Source: Metallyticus violacea (Eukaryota > Arthropoda > Insecta > Mantodea > Metallyticidae). From it: a stretch of DNA of 64,000 bases. The stretch spans positions 309,724,512 through 309,788,511 of the forward strand of contig CM060846.1 of the NCBI GenBank assembly GCA_030762175.1, written 5' to 3'. Of the stretch, positions 47,231 to 58,865 are shown piece after piece. The position numbers and the translations under genes are program-made. The notes under the pieces are model-generated. The model was given only the letters and a program-made list of their open reading frames with translations. It was not told where the DNA came from and searched no databases. The number at the start of each line of letters is the position of its first letter. The first letter of the stretch is position 1.

Positions 47231-48224
47231 CTAAAGTGCGACATTTCGAACCCACTGTGGGCTCTTGATCACGTGGCAGGAGCACAAGGACTGTGTCCAG
47301 CAATACACACCGCTTGTGTGCCTTACAGTCTGCTGGGCTGGCGGACAAGGAGACCAACTTAGAATAAAAATTCAAGTTACTGGTGGGAGAAGTTTGGAGA
47401 GAGATGTTTAAGCCTGGAGGGGTGCGTGTCTTGTGTAATACAATAGCCACCATCTCCCTGTCTCTGAGACTACTGGTGGGGTAAGTAGGAGGTACGGCAT
47501 CTATGAGTATTAAAGAAAAACAAGTATCGAAAATAGAATGGTGAAGGCTGGGCATGTTGGGCCACAGGTAAAGAAAAGCTGGTTTTGACAGAGCGTCTGT
47601 GGTTGTTCATTCTAAGTGAAACTGCGGTAGAATTTAACCCAATATAAAAGGCAGGACACAAATTACAGTTAAGCACGTATATCGCGTTTGTGGAGGCACA
47701 ATTAGCAAAAGTGCGAATTTTGAATTCTGATTTCATTTTCGGACTGAGAAATTATGTACTAGGCGTTATTAAAGCACAAGTTTTGCATTTAGTTCTGTTG
47801 CAGGGATAAGATCCAGATGCTGGTAGAGAAACAAGTGTGGGATTAAGTTTCTTGCGGAGAATGGTTTTTAAATTATGTGGGGACCTGAAACTTAGGCGTC
47901 GCGGTTTATGAAACAATACTGATGTTATGGGGTTCTGTTATAATATACTGAAGCATTCCTTTAGGATAGGCTTAAGGCGTTCTAAACCGGGGAAATAGGT
48001 AACTATAAAATTCAACTGATTTTTATCAGTTTGTTCCAAGATCTTAGGTGTATGGTGTTGGCGGGGAGACAGAACTCTCGAATGAACCGTGGCATGAGGA
48101 TAACCGTTATCAAGTAATTTGCCAGATAACTTAGTGATACAGTCATCTAGTGACTTAAGGTCGTTGCAGATGCGATGTCCCCGGAGTGATAAAGAAGAAG
48201 GAGTAGCCTTTTTGGTATAGTTAT

Positions 48225-48352
48225 GTGTTCTACAGTGCCTCAGGTGAGTTCAGCAGTGTTCTATATTGTTTCTACAGTGCCTCTAACAGTGTTATATAGT
48301 GTTTTTATGTGTTTCTTTCTTTAAATGTGACACGCCTCTGTGCATTTTAGTT
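48225..48352 (+). repeat. Right inverted terminal repeat of the PLE
   Basis: It starts GTGTTCTACAGTGCCTCAGG and ends CCTCTGTGCATTTTAGTT, mirroring the left arm. It contains two internal copies of the word TCTACAGTGCCTC (near 48229 and 48271). Confidence 0.9.
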
Positions 48353-48584
48353 TTTATATATAAGCTAAATTAATATATATAAATCACTTTAGCTGAGGAA
48401 CGTCAAAGGACATGTGACCTTATTTGCTAACTGTCCTTTTACCAGTTCCTGAAGGTCTTAAATATGGTGTAGATCTTAGTCTCTACCTAAACTACCTTTT
48501 TCTATGGGCCTACGTGTTAGTTTACAAATATCCACAACAATGCAAGTACTATATATGCGTCTGTTTGTTTGAGCATAACAATAA

Positions 48585-48664
48585 CTAGATAAGCAGAAAA
48601 AAGATGAAACACTTAATCTGTGACTTTTTAAATGTGACTTTTTTATCCTTTTCTGCTTATCTAG
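48585..48664. repeat. Perfect 16-bp inverted repeat
   Basis: CTAGATAAGCAGAAAA at 48585-48600 is exactly inverted at 48649-48664, with a 48-bp spacer. It may be a small foldback or chance. Confidence 0.6.
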
Positions 48665-51349
48665 CTTTTGCTACTTTAGTTACATTTCATTGTTATATTT
48701 TATTTTTCATTTATATTACATAAATTAATTTATTAAGGAAAACATTGAAGAATAGGGCTAAGGTCATTACTATGCAGAAATACCTGGTAATTGATTGTAT
48801 GGCAAATCTGGGTTTGATATTATACTGCTAAATCACAGGTATTCCATCCTTATGCTCTCGTATCGTGATTATATCACCGACCCGTGGCATGCAACAAATT
48901 CATGAAAGGCTGGTTTTTCGTGTGCCAGCCTGTATTATATTGCCAGCTTTCGCAACGGTTACAGTCAAAATAGCTAATGTTTAGCATAAAAATTCAATAA
49001 TTGCAACTTATGCAATGAAAATTAACCTTAAATGAATATTAATGATACATACGCAAATAAATACATCTAAATATAAGAAATTTAAAAATATAGATAGCAA
49101 CATGCATCAAAATTTGATATGTACATAGAAATACGTGTTATTACTTTATTTTATCCAGTACATATTACTATGATAGAAAAATATGTTTAAATATATTCTA
49201 TTTCATCGTTTAATATGTATCTAAGAAGCACATAACAGTAGTCTATTTTAGGACAGGGGTGGACTTTGAAAATATTACATTAATTAAAAGTTCCTCAGAG
49301 AAAAGTGAGATTAGCAAATGTTCTCCATCTGAAACGTTTTGACACTGTGTGTACATGAATATAAAGCAACATATTTCAAAGACAGGATTTATAGTTGTGA
49401 TTCTCAGTCAGGTAATAGTCCTTTTGCTAGGAGAGCACGCTCGTAGAGTAGAACAAATTCTCATGACTTGTCAAATTTGTAACGGGACAGTTGCCTGTAA
49501 AATACAGAACTGCACTATTTTAAAATTTGTAGGATGTGTTAAATCACCCGGTATATTGTGGAAAAGAGCTACAAAGAAGGAAAATGGAACATATTTTAGC
49601 CTTCTTCCTCTAGACTTTGTTAGCCGTCACGACCTTCTTAGCCTACCTCAGATATCGCTGAATCCTCACCCTCCGTTTTGACATCTCGGGTAAAAGGCAT
49701 GTAATCAGCACATCAAAATTCCGTCGGTCGCCATTGCTCGGCATTTATAGATCAAAGAATGCTACATCTTGATCAGGAAACTCACCAATTGTCCTGCCGA
49801 GTCCAGACCTCCCTAACTTAGAACATCAAGAAGACCGTCGCACATTTTAGTTTATCTCAGTATTAATAGAAACGAACAAGTCAACTTAATAGCAAATTCT
49901 TAGCTGTATTGAGCTTTTAATTGCCTTTTGAAAGATTATTGGTTTCAGCTTTAAATATCGAACTCCATTGCCTCTTAATTGCCGATGCTTCAAAATAAGT
50001 TGTCCGCGACTTTACTAGTGGCGGTTCGATGTCAGACAGTACAACGCTATGTCCGTATCTACGGCCATAGACTAGTTACCTAGTGTGTGTCATTCTGCAG
50101 CCTCTAAGCAGCGCATAATTGCAAACAAAGCTGTCAACCATGACAAAAAAACACACATACGTTTCTTGTACTCGTTGAAAAAGTTCATTTTGGGCATTTT
50201 ACTATAAAGGCGTTAAAAGGCTTTTCATCACAACTCATTGTAATTCAAACAATATATTAGAAATGTCAAAATATTTGCAGAAATGAACATGTTACACCAT
50301 CAAATCTAGAGATAAAATTGTCTATATAAAGAGATTTTTAAAAGGGGTTAGTGAAATGATGGTAAGCTGCAATATTTTACAAGCAACAAAATTATATTTT
50401 ATTTTTATTGCCGAAATATACATAAAGAAACATTTTCTCCAAACCAACTTTATGTGAATATTATTTATAACACCTTGATATGACGGTGCCATAAATATCT
50501 TTAACCAATTTGTCTAAAAGTCCACCAAGAAAGCGAAGAAGTTCATTTTTTAACACTTTACAAAATATATATTTTTATTTATGGAATATAAATATGGAAA
50601 TGCGTACCTGAAATACATTATTGCAAATACCTATATTTTATTGCTAAATTACTTTTTCTAAAATATTTCGCATGAAATGCAATTCGGCTGATAGGAAAAA
50701 AAAAAAAAAAGAACTAAAAAGTTAAGTTTTAAAAACACTAGATACAACCCGTCATTATTCCAATTATAAATATTACAGGTTACTTTCTTACCCTCCAATC
50801 GACTGCACCTTTACGAGAGCACCGGACTGCACATTTTACTTCTCGCTACCTTTTCACTACACGTTTGAGCACACTAACTATACTCCCAGTTCTCGAAGTG
50901 CAGTTAACTCTACGGAAGTCGGCAATGGCTTCAGAGCTTTAATTAAACCAACCCTTTTAAATTGAAACAAATGGAAGTTTGACGAAGAACTTTCAAATTT
51001 GTTTGATTGTACAATAGATTGGAAAATAAATTACCGTCCGCTAGGACAGTTTTCTATACTTTATCGATGTCCATGATTTTTTTACTTTACCTATATTTAT
51101 GTAATATGAAGTATGTTTGAAACTGTCACACTTTATTCTTACACATTTATTGTCACAGAAGTGTAAATTACCAACTCTTCAGGTAATTCCATTATGAGCT
51201 TATAAGTGAGTGGCAGCTTCCCATTTATTAAGCTCGTGATTTGCATCTGCTACGTTTTGCATTGCCTGTAATTACATTACATTTTAATGTACTCATTGTT
51301 ATATATGCAGTTCCGATCTACAAGTTTTGGCATGACCATGTTAAGTATG
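48665..51349. other. Unannotated stretch
   Basis: No family recognised. A 110-codon open frame at 49349-49681 has no recognisable domain. An A-run lies near 50697-50710. Confidence 0.4.
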
Positions 51350-52011
51350 TGATGGAATAAAATAGAGGCATCATTTTTCAAAGTATCTCCGCTCAATTGA
51401 ATGCATTTCTCACATCTACGGAATAATGTTTCAGTCCCCTTAAAATACTGTTCAAAGCTTAGTCTGCAAAATGTTGGAAAACAGCATCCATCAACTCATT
51501 ATAGTTCGTTAATCTGTACTCTCAAAGGTCAGATTTCAGTTTTGACAGTTTTGGAGGGCAGGTTTGGGCTGTAAGGTTGATGAACTAGCTCTCGGAAGCG
51601 ACAGGCTACAGCAGTCGTGTGGAGTGGTGCATTGCCTTGCAGCAGACGAACTCCTAGATTCAGCACTCTTTTCCTTGCTGGCAGATAGGAAGGAGGAGGA
51701 GGGGTAGGTAACTTTTTAAACAAAGTGATACAGCTGAAATCGGAAGAGGCAGACAACCGGTTAGGGGGGGGGAACATGAATGACGCTTTTTTTTTAATTA
51801 TCAGTATATAGATGTGAGGGAGTGTAAATTATTTACTTTTGTATTGTTTTAATTTCTGTTTGTTTTATTTAGGTGTTTAATATTTTTTCTACTACAAATG
51901 TTTTTCTTTTTCCACTTATTTATTTTAGTATATGTTGCTTTTCTCTTAAGAGTTATATATTGGCTGACGCAATGTCATGTATTTCATACTGTACAACAAG
52001 AATGAGTTAGG

Positions 52012-52052
<41 letters not shown>

Positions 52053-52650
52053 ATATAGACTAAATAACTAATTAATATCACTGCGTACTTTGAGTAATAG
52101 CTCAACATAGTACTTCTGAGTCACCGTTATGTTCCTTTCTTTAAAGTCTATCATTTCAGTTCCTCTGCAGCCCCAAAAATGTGCCATGATCTTCGTCTTC
52201 TTTCTTGGAGGTGCTTCACTTTTCTTCCGCCGCTCCATTGATTCTCTCTTTGAAAGATGGTCATAATAGAGAATTTTTCTCCTGTGACTACTCTCTCGTT
52301 ACCATGGCAAAGATTCGCATTCTACCCTCACTTGCTCTTGCACTGACCTTATGAATATGCAAATGTTGATGAAGGATGCAAAGCAATTGTTTTAGAAAGC
52401 CACAACCTTACAGCTATCTCTTTTGTCTTCAGACGCCTGTCACTCACAACTTCCTCCTCGACAAGGAAGATGTTTTCTTGTGTCAACACATTCACGTGAA
52501 TCATCTTCAAGGCTCTCTCTGCCCAAGCGAAATAATTCTGACCACTGCTTCACATTGGAATACAAAGAGGAACTTTTCCCATTCCCATTTACACTATTTA
52601 ATATCACTGGGTTACATCCCTCTTTTGGAAAAAATAATCACTGCATTTTG
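51350..52650 (-). pseudogene. mariner transposase relic, interrupted
   Basis: The minus strand gives NVKQWSELFRLGRESLEDDS near 52505-52565 (second helix-turn-helix and linker). After a gap come ESMERRKKSEAPPRKKTK and IMAHFWGCRGTEMIDF near 52150-52240, then KYYVELLLKVRS near 52085. An unrelated insertion follows. Then RVLNLGVRLLQGNAPLHTTA near 51610-51670 has Gly where the second catalytic Asp (QDNAP) is expected. HQPYSPNLP follows, with the third-Asp motif destroyed. FRRCEKCIQLSGD near 51390-51420 is the C-terminal block. It is clearly inactive. Confidence 0.78.
51781..52080 (+). mobile_element. Probable poly-A-tailed insertion in mariner relic
   Basis: About 300 bp of AT-rich, non-mariner sequence separates two adjacent transposase blocks. 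It ends in A29 (52018-52046) in forward orientation. No coding frame or family is recognisable, and I cannot define a target-site duplication. A retroposed 3' UTR or LINE tail is the simplest reading. Confidence 0.45.
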
Positions 52651-55269
52651 AACATCACTTTGTATTATCAAACATATCTGACTTAAATGAGATTATTCAA
52701 GCAAAAGAAAGAAAATTCAGTGTTTACACTCCTGAAATATGTGAAAACAAGATAGCATGATATCATAACAATTAATTATGCTTTTTGTGTAAGGCTGAAA
52801 ACGTATTATAATAACCATTGTGACTCATTCCCTTAATCTCCAACAGAAGCGGGCACCCGAGTCTCGGTGAGAGTAGAATGCACTGTTATTGCTGTCATAC
52901 ACAGCAATGATTAATAGGCTCTTTTCAGTTCACATTTAATACGATCTGCTATGGCATATCTTTAACATTTAAAATAAGGTATACACCTGAGTATTTCCTC
53001 AAATGTACTGATAGTGAATTGAAATTTTTCTGCCTACATAAATTGCCTAAGGTATAGTTTATTTCCAATGTATGAAGAATACCACAGTGTGGGTGTGCAA
53101 GGTCACCATTAAGTTGTGTTGATATTACTCCACCTTGGCACTATGGTCATTTGCTAACAGTTACTTTTTAATAACATTGCGGGGGACAATATTTTACATT
53201 CTTTTCAGAGCTTCTGAGTAATGTTTTTACATAAAGCATTCAATTAAATGCTCACCAAGCTTAAGAAAATATCCAAATAGCAGGAGTAAACTAAGTGTAG
53301 TAAATATATGTATCTTAACCATTTTGATAAGACTGGTATCGTCTACTAGAAAAATTGCTGCTCCCTGTAGAAATGAAAGAATTTCGCAACTGATTCCTCA
53401 ACCGGGAACTCACAGTAAATTGAACAGGAGATTATTTTGAAAGTCTCTAACTGAATTATAGTAAAGAGTAATAATTACTTAATAAACGTAGTTTCATTCA
53501 AGATCCTCATACTATGCGGTGTTTAAATTATTGTACCATATAAGATTCTCCAGCATGAAACATTTATCCATCAGACGATTTATTCTTTAAGTATCATGTT
53601 CCAGCCACAGGAACCATTTGATTTTGGTTTTGTGATGCACTTTTTTTGTTAGTTCTTGATAATTTTACTGACATAATGAGATGTCTTTCCAGGCAAATGC
53701 TGCTTAAAATCTTGAGTTAATGGATCAATGTCAATTTTCATTCAATATTAGTTATAGATGATTCCAATTTTAGATAAGCGTTTCTTAAAACTGTATTCTA
53801 ATAGCTTCATTTTTAATCCATTTCTGGATATATTTGTTTGTTTGTCACAAAATCGTTACTTGTTAATGAACAACTCCAGAGTTAATGATGTAGGAGTGTA
53901 TAGTATGGAATTTGCTGTTTTGAGTTTAATTTCTTGCAGGTGTTTGGTGGTGTAATTTGCGGTTTTAAAAGGAAACTGGTTTGATTGGAACAGAGCCGCC
54001 GAATAATACCGTACTAGAAAATATAATTTGGTTTGACTGATTTCAATGCAACTAGAACTGTTGCCTGCTCTTGACACGTATGGGTCACTAGAATTTTGTA
54101 CATATTTAAAAATATGAGGTTATATATTCCTATCTTTTTACTTAGAATAAAAATGCCATGTTTATGAAGCATTTGAGTTAGTAATGGGTAAATTTATAAG
54201 CAATAATTTGGAGCAAAATAATAGGATTGGATTGTTTGGGGCCAAGAAGTAGACTTTCCTACTTCTGGGGCTTCCGGCCGTGCTAAATGACAGAGCACGA
54301 GAAGTTGAATAATACCGAATGGGAATCTGATAGATTCTTATTTATAACACGTTTATGTACTAACATTTTAACTTTCATTACAAACTATACATAAATATTA
54401 AACCCTCTGTGTTAAGAATGTTTGCATATGATTGCAGCATTCTCCCCCCGAAGTCTGTGCATCATAGCTCTGTTAGATATCCAGTATTTTAGAGAATTTC
54501 TGTGAAGAGCATGTGTAACTACTGAACTTCCTATTTCTATCATCTTCACTTTCACCTACATCAGTATTATTATAATCCGTCTGAAATGTGCAATTATTTT
54601 CTTCAATGAAATCTAATTTTGTTTGCATGTTTTCATCCAAGATGTTGTAATAGGTGTTTCTTTTTCGTTATATTTTCAAGAACGGTCGCAAAATTTTGAT
54701 AATAAATACCTGAGACCCTTTTTTTAAATTTATAGCTATTCCTAGTTTCTAATACATTAAATTGTAATTGCATCAATAGTTTGAACTATTTTGTTCTAAA
54801 TTTGTATTGTATTAGATTGTTCATCTATATATTGTGACATCAACACCAATAAGGCCTAAGAATTCATCAATAACTGATTGTAGCTTGTCGCCCCGAGCCG
54901 TCTGCCTATTTTTCAACATTTTTATACAGTTAAAATTCATTTTACTACATAATTACTATATTTCTATTTTGGATATCTTACTAATTTGCTGCAAATTTTC
55001 ATTGAAATCGATCTGGTTCAACGGAAACGTTTCTATTGTTAGTGTGTTGAGATAATTATATTATGCTGAATGTTGTAATTAATCTTATATATAGCATATA
55101 ATTGATGTAATAGAAACAGTTTCTCTAATATATATATTTTGTCTGGAAATCCTACACTCCCGTATAAATAAATGCTAAATATATATATATATATATTTAG
55201 CACAGCTTGTGTTTATCCGTTATTGTAAATAAGATAATGTAATAGGTTACAATTTACGTTTTTGCCGCA
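52651..55269. other. Unannotated AT-rich stretch
   Basis: No gene or family recognised on either strand. Confidence 0.4.
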
Positions 55270-55760
55270 CTTAAATCCTTATTCTAAACTTTTATTTCCT
55301 TTCTTGACTCCCTAGCAGAACCCTCTTTGCTCTAAAAGCCGACGCGGCTCTGAACAGTTTGCACCATTCGATCGTGAAGGAAATGGAGAATCACAGAACG
55401 AAGCAAATGCATGTTACTTTTTTCTCTTTCCACTATTTACTTCACACCTACGTAACGCGGCAATTTTTTTAATGTATCTCCGTCCACAGCTTTCATGGGG
55501 AAGGGAGACGGTCTGGAAAAGCCATTAGCATTGCAGGCAAAGTGTGGACTCCGGTTATGTTCTGAACGGATGAAAGGGCTAGCTCATGATGTGACGTCCC
55601 TTTAATTGGAAGGAAAGGAAGGACGTCGCATGTGACGGGGAGAAAAACCTCATTGTCGAAGCACGCCTTTCTGTGTTTGTTTGCCTCCAATACTACGCCG
55701 AAAGCCATCGATTGAACAGTGATATGGGTGTTCCACTCGGCAAAACTTTATCCCTGTTTT
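55270..55760. other. GC-richer unique patch with paired CRE-like words
   Basis: This patch is less AT-rich than its surroundings and is not repeated in the window. At about 55590-55636 TGTGACGTCC and GGACGTCGCA form an inverted pair around TTTAATTGGAAGG. Each contains a TGACGTC-like core resembling a CREB/ATF site. Frames on both strands (for example 55493-55708) lack domains. A regulatory or conserved non-coding role is inference only. Confidence 0.3.
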
Positions 55761-56168
55761 ATATAAAGAGCTAAAAGCTAAAAGCTATTGTATCTCTACC
55801 GCTTAATGTCCACCGTTCAAAGGAATGATATCGTGCACACGATTTGAGAAAAAGCTTTGCAATGAACTTAGGAGAAAACGTTTTGCTTGCGAGAGAGGAC
55901 GATAATTTGTATAAAAATAGGATACTTTCTTAATCGTTTCTGAAGTGCCAAGATGTGTAGTAATACGTGAGGGGTTTTGTGGTAGCAATGTGGCTTTTTT
56001 GTTTGTCATGCCTGCTCTATTTTATTAATTCGTTCGTTGTTTTGTTCCTGTTTATCAATTACCACTTTCTTGACAAGGATTCCGATGTCTTAGATAAAAG
56101 GTATTTCTTTCTCTTTCTTTAAATATTATACAAATCTGGAATAATCTGTTTTAAGCGCGATATTGTGC

Positions 56169-56170
<2 letters not shown>
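55761..56170. other. No recognisable feature
   Basis: Unique sequence before a microsatellite. Confidence 0.35.

Positions 56171-56223
<53 letters not shown>
56171..56223. repeat. (TTA)n microsatellite, 53 bp
   Basis: An uninterrupted run of about 17.7 TTA units. Poly-Leu and poly-Asn frames across it are artefacts. Confidence 0.95.
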
Positions 56224-56589
56224 GAATATGTCGTGGTCAGTACAAAAAAGGCTATTATGGACAATTGCTTGTAAATGTGAACATTGTTTAAACATAGAGG
56301 TAAATGTTGGAAAATTTAAATTAACCAATTTATTGTGTGAATTATTAGCAGTTATCATCCGCCTTTGGTGAAGGTAGAAAATGTACCGTCGTGCTTGTTA
56401 GTTTATATGTTCCCAATGAGCAAGTGACACATCTGCATAAGAAAAAAGTTGAGTAAACTTTTTATGTGTTTAAATTATTTGTTCATTTCTCCATTTGTGA
56501 TGAATAAGATAATTGTCTTATCCATCAGTAATAACTACTGGTGGTGTCTTAGATTTGCTGCCTTACTTATCAATTCGTAGACAATTATT

Positions 56590-57473
56590 TGGGAAGAGCA
56601 ATCGCATTTAGGAAGAGAAATCGTGCACAGACGATATTATGTGCTTTAAAACAATTAATATGGAAAAGAATTGTCCTACATTCATGATATTTATAGACTG
56701 CATTAAAGCGTTTGATAATGGTGAAGTAAATTATGCAACGTAATGAGTCACAGAGGAATACCTAATCAATTGTTGAAGTATTTAAAAACATATTCAAAAA
56801 TTCAATCACACAAATATTTGTGTGACACAAAGAAATGAATAAAAAAAGAAAATGGACATTAATGTTGGAGTAAGACAACATAATTTTATTTAGCCTTTTT
56901 CATTTATATTAGACAATGCTATTCGAGAATGGAAAGAGCAGTTCAAAAGTTTAGGAACCGTAAATAAATTATGAAGAGCTAATTTTATTATTACGCTTTA
57001 TATGTGAATGACCGGGTTATCTTTTCAGATATTACCGACAATAATCGCCGAAATTGTTAAATATGTGGGAAACAAATAAATAAACAAATAGACTTTAAGA
57101 ACAAAGTCAGGAAAAGCATTATTATTAGTAAAAGTTTATGAGACGCTTACAGTTCCAGAAGCCCTATAGCAGCAAAGTATATTACAGGCAGTGGGAATGA
57201 GATTTTTAAGATCGGTTTTTGGAGTAGCTAAAAGAGACAATAGTAAGAAATGAATATATACTAGAACAGTAACAGATATATAGCAAAAATTACCAAGTAA
57301 AATATTACAATGTGAATAGGACATTTAGACCGAATGAAATATAAAATATTTTCAGAGCAAATCATGTCCTATATACCCAAAGGAAAACGAAATATCTTAA
57401 GAGCAATAAAGAATGAGTAAACCAATAATGAGCTATTTGGAGCTAGCAACAAGTTTTTAAAAGTTTAAAACAT
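56590..57473 (+). pseudogene. RTE-like LINE relic: reverse transcriptase and C-terminus
   Basis: Pieced-together forward frames resemble a non-LTR reverse transcriptase. AIAFRKRNRAQTILCALKQL lies near 56600-56660. FIDCIKAFDNGE near 56690-56725 corresponds to the FIDFxKAFD catalytic block with one Asp. NVGVRQHN corresponds to GVRQG. ILDNAIREWKEQFKSLGTV lies near 56910-56965. LYVNDRVIFSDITDN near 57000-57045 is where relatives have the YADD box, here YVND with one Asp changed. GMRFLRSVFGVAKRDN near 57195-57245 matches the C-terminal block typical of arthropod elements of this type. Stops are frequent. Confidence 0.75.
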
Positions 57474-57492
57474 GAAGAAGAAGAAGAAGAAG

Positions 57493-57522
<30 letters not shown>
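57474..57522. repeat. (GAA)16 microsatellite after LINE relic
   Basis: An uninterrupted GAA run directly downstream of the LINE C-terminal region. RTE-type LINEs commonly end in short tandem repeats, so it may be the element's tail. Confidence 0.9.
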
Positions 57523-57523
<1 letters not shown>

Positions 57524-58110
57524 TTCAACCCAGGGCTGCTTTTGATTCTTTGGGAATTTTATTTGAATCACAAAAGAAACGTGTTTCTCGGTTAATGTCA
57601 TGAAACTTAGTTGGATATCTTCCAGTGATTTTTTCGGTTTATTTTAGTAATATTTCGAAGTATTCTCACAAATATTTATCCGAAATACTTCTTTATTTGT
57701 ACAAAATAAACTTGGAGTTGCTTTTTGTGCATTGCATCATACTGTCATAAAATAAAAATTTTAAGTCATAGCAGATGCTAAAAAAATTGTTAACACTGTG
57801 TATAAACTATATTGACGTTTCAGCAATACAAAATAACAGGAGCATTGCAATAACCAACTTTCGAAAGGGAAACCTGAACATTTTCAACTAGATCTACCAG
57901 CACTTACCACACTGCCTTGGTAAACATGCCCACTTGCCAAAAATGTGAATAATTTATGATAAAAATGGCAAAATATACAACGATTCCTTTCTGTTGCCTA
58001 TGTATACTAAATAACAAAGCAAATAATGTACTGACTGTACTGAATTTCCCACTGTGTCGTTAACATATAAAAGGCAAATTCATGGTACTATGATTTTAAT
58101 TCTTTGCGTT
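57523..58110. other. No recognisable feature
   Basis: AT-rich sequence between the LINE relic and a SINE-B. Confidence 0.35.
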
Positions 58111-58120
58111 ATCGATAGAT

Positions 58121-58393
58121 TTTTTTAATGGTGTTTAACGCCCATTTTTATTACTGAAGTACCACAGGCGGTGGGAACTGATGATATATGGAATGAAATG
58201 ATATATTAGGAAAGGATTTTTTAAGGAAGGGAGCATTCCAGGCCTAAGTTTAGGTTACCACCCCTGCATTTGCTATTTTTTGTGAACTAAAAAAAAAAAC
58301 TTGAAAAAACCTCAGTCAGGGAGGAGAGTTCTGTTGAGATTCGAATCCCAGACGAGTCCGAGCCTTAACAAACTCGGTCACCCGTGACGGTTT
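58121..58393 (-). mobile_element. SINE-B copy, full length, with duplication
   Basis: Read on the minus strand it starts near 58393 (CCGTCACGGGTGACCGAG) with B box GGGATTCGAATC near 58340. It continues through the body and ends near 58121 in GGGCGTTAAACACCATT. ATCGATAGAT at 58111-58120 and ATGGATAGAT at 58394-58403 are the target duplication (9 of 10). Confidence 0.92.
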
Positions 58394-58403
58394 ATGGATA
58401 GAT

Positions 58404-58716
58404 GAAACATAATCAAATATGTTTGCTAATGGAATCCTTACGAAAAGTCATGACTGAATTTTGAAACTCCTGAAGTAAAAATCAAATTTTACTAAAATTT
58501 TACCACATAATTAAATGAGTAATATTCAGTAACTATAGCAACTGAAGGTACTATCTATAAACATTTTAATTTATGAAATAATTAGCGCTTTATCGTTTAT
58601 AAAATTGTCCTACATAGAAATTTTATAATATTTCATAGTTATACGTACATTTTAAAATGTCTTTGTCATTTTCATGTATGTACTTTTTAAATTTACTACA
58701 TACTTTTAAGTGAAGT
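58404..58716. other. No recognisable feature
   Basis: AT-rich gap between SINE-B and SINE-A. It is the place where the 3' end of the following transposase relic would be expected, but no match is visible. Confidence 0.35.
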
Positions 58717-58862
58717 TGGGACCCACGGCTTTACTGCCCTTCCGAAGGAAGCCATACTTAGGATTTTTACGCCCGAAAACATCCATCGGTCCTGGCCGGG
58801 TTCGAACCCGCGATCTTGGGTTTAGGAGGCAAGTATGGTAACCACTACACCATCAGGACCGA
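58717..58862 (-). mobile_element. SINE-A copy, 3'-shortened
   Basis: The best-preserved tRNA-like head in the family: on the minus strand GGTCCTGATGGTGTAGTGG starts near 58861 and the B box is GGGTTCGAACCCGG near 58796-58809. The body ends abruptly after CCGTGGGTCCC near 58717, lacking the last 120 bp. A missing 3' end is unusual for a SINE insertion and suggests later deletion. It abuts the end of the transposase relic. Confidence 0.9.
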
Positions 58863-58865
58863 AAG

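Larger units (their letters stand above)
47103..48352 (-). pseudogene. Penelope-like element 3' part with GIY-YIG domain
   Basis: On the minus strand from about 48205, the frame shows HRICNDLKSLDDCITKLSG and NGYPHATVHSRVL. FIVTYFPGLERLKPILKEC and KPRRLSFRSPHNLKTILR follow, then a Cys pair in CNRTKCKTCAL. These correspond to the segment between reverse transcriptase and endonuclease in Penelope-like retroelements. The frame at 47470-47736 then gives NAIYVLNCNLCPAFYIG and SLRMNNHR, the two halves of a GIY-YIG nuclease signature with its conserved Arg region. A frameshift near 47550 leads to CFSLILIDAVPP and LRDREMVAIVLHKTRTPPG. At least two stops interrupt it. The reverse transcriptase is missing (5' truncation). 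The coding remnant is bracketed by 128-bp inverted terminal repeats, an arrangement known for some Penelope-like copies. Confidence 0.8.

Noticed and set aside
47103..48352. LTR retrotransposon or retrovirus
   Set aside because: Terminal repeats are inverted rather than direct, and the coding remnant carries a GIY-YIG block. I saw no gag, protease, integrase or envelope-like frame.
49349..49681. 110-codon forward frame with an apparent hydrophobic N-terminus
   Set aside because: No recognisable domain, no neighbouring exon signals and ordinary length for chance frames in a window this size.
56119..56371. Poly-Asn and poly-Leu frames around 56.2 kb
   Set aside because: They are translations of a TTA microsatellite in opposite strands, with no other coding evidence.
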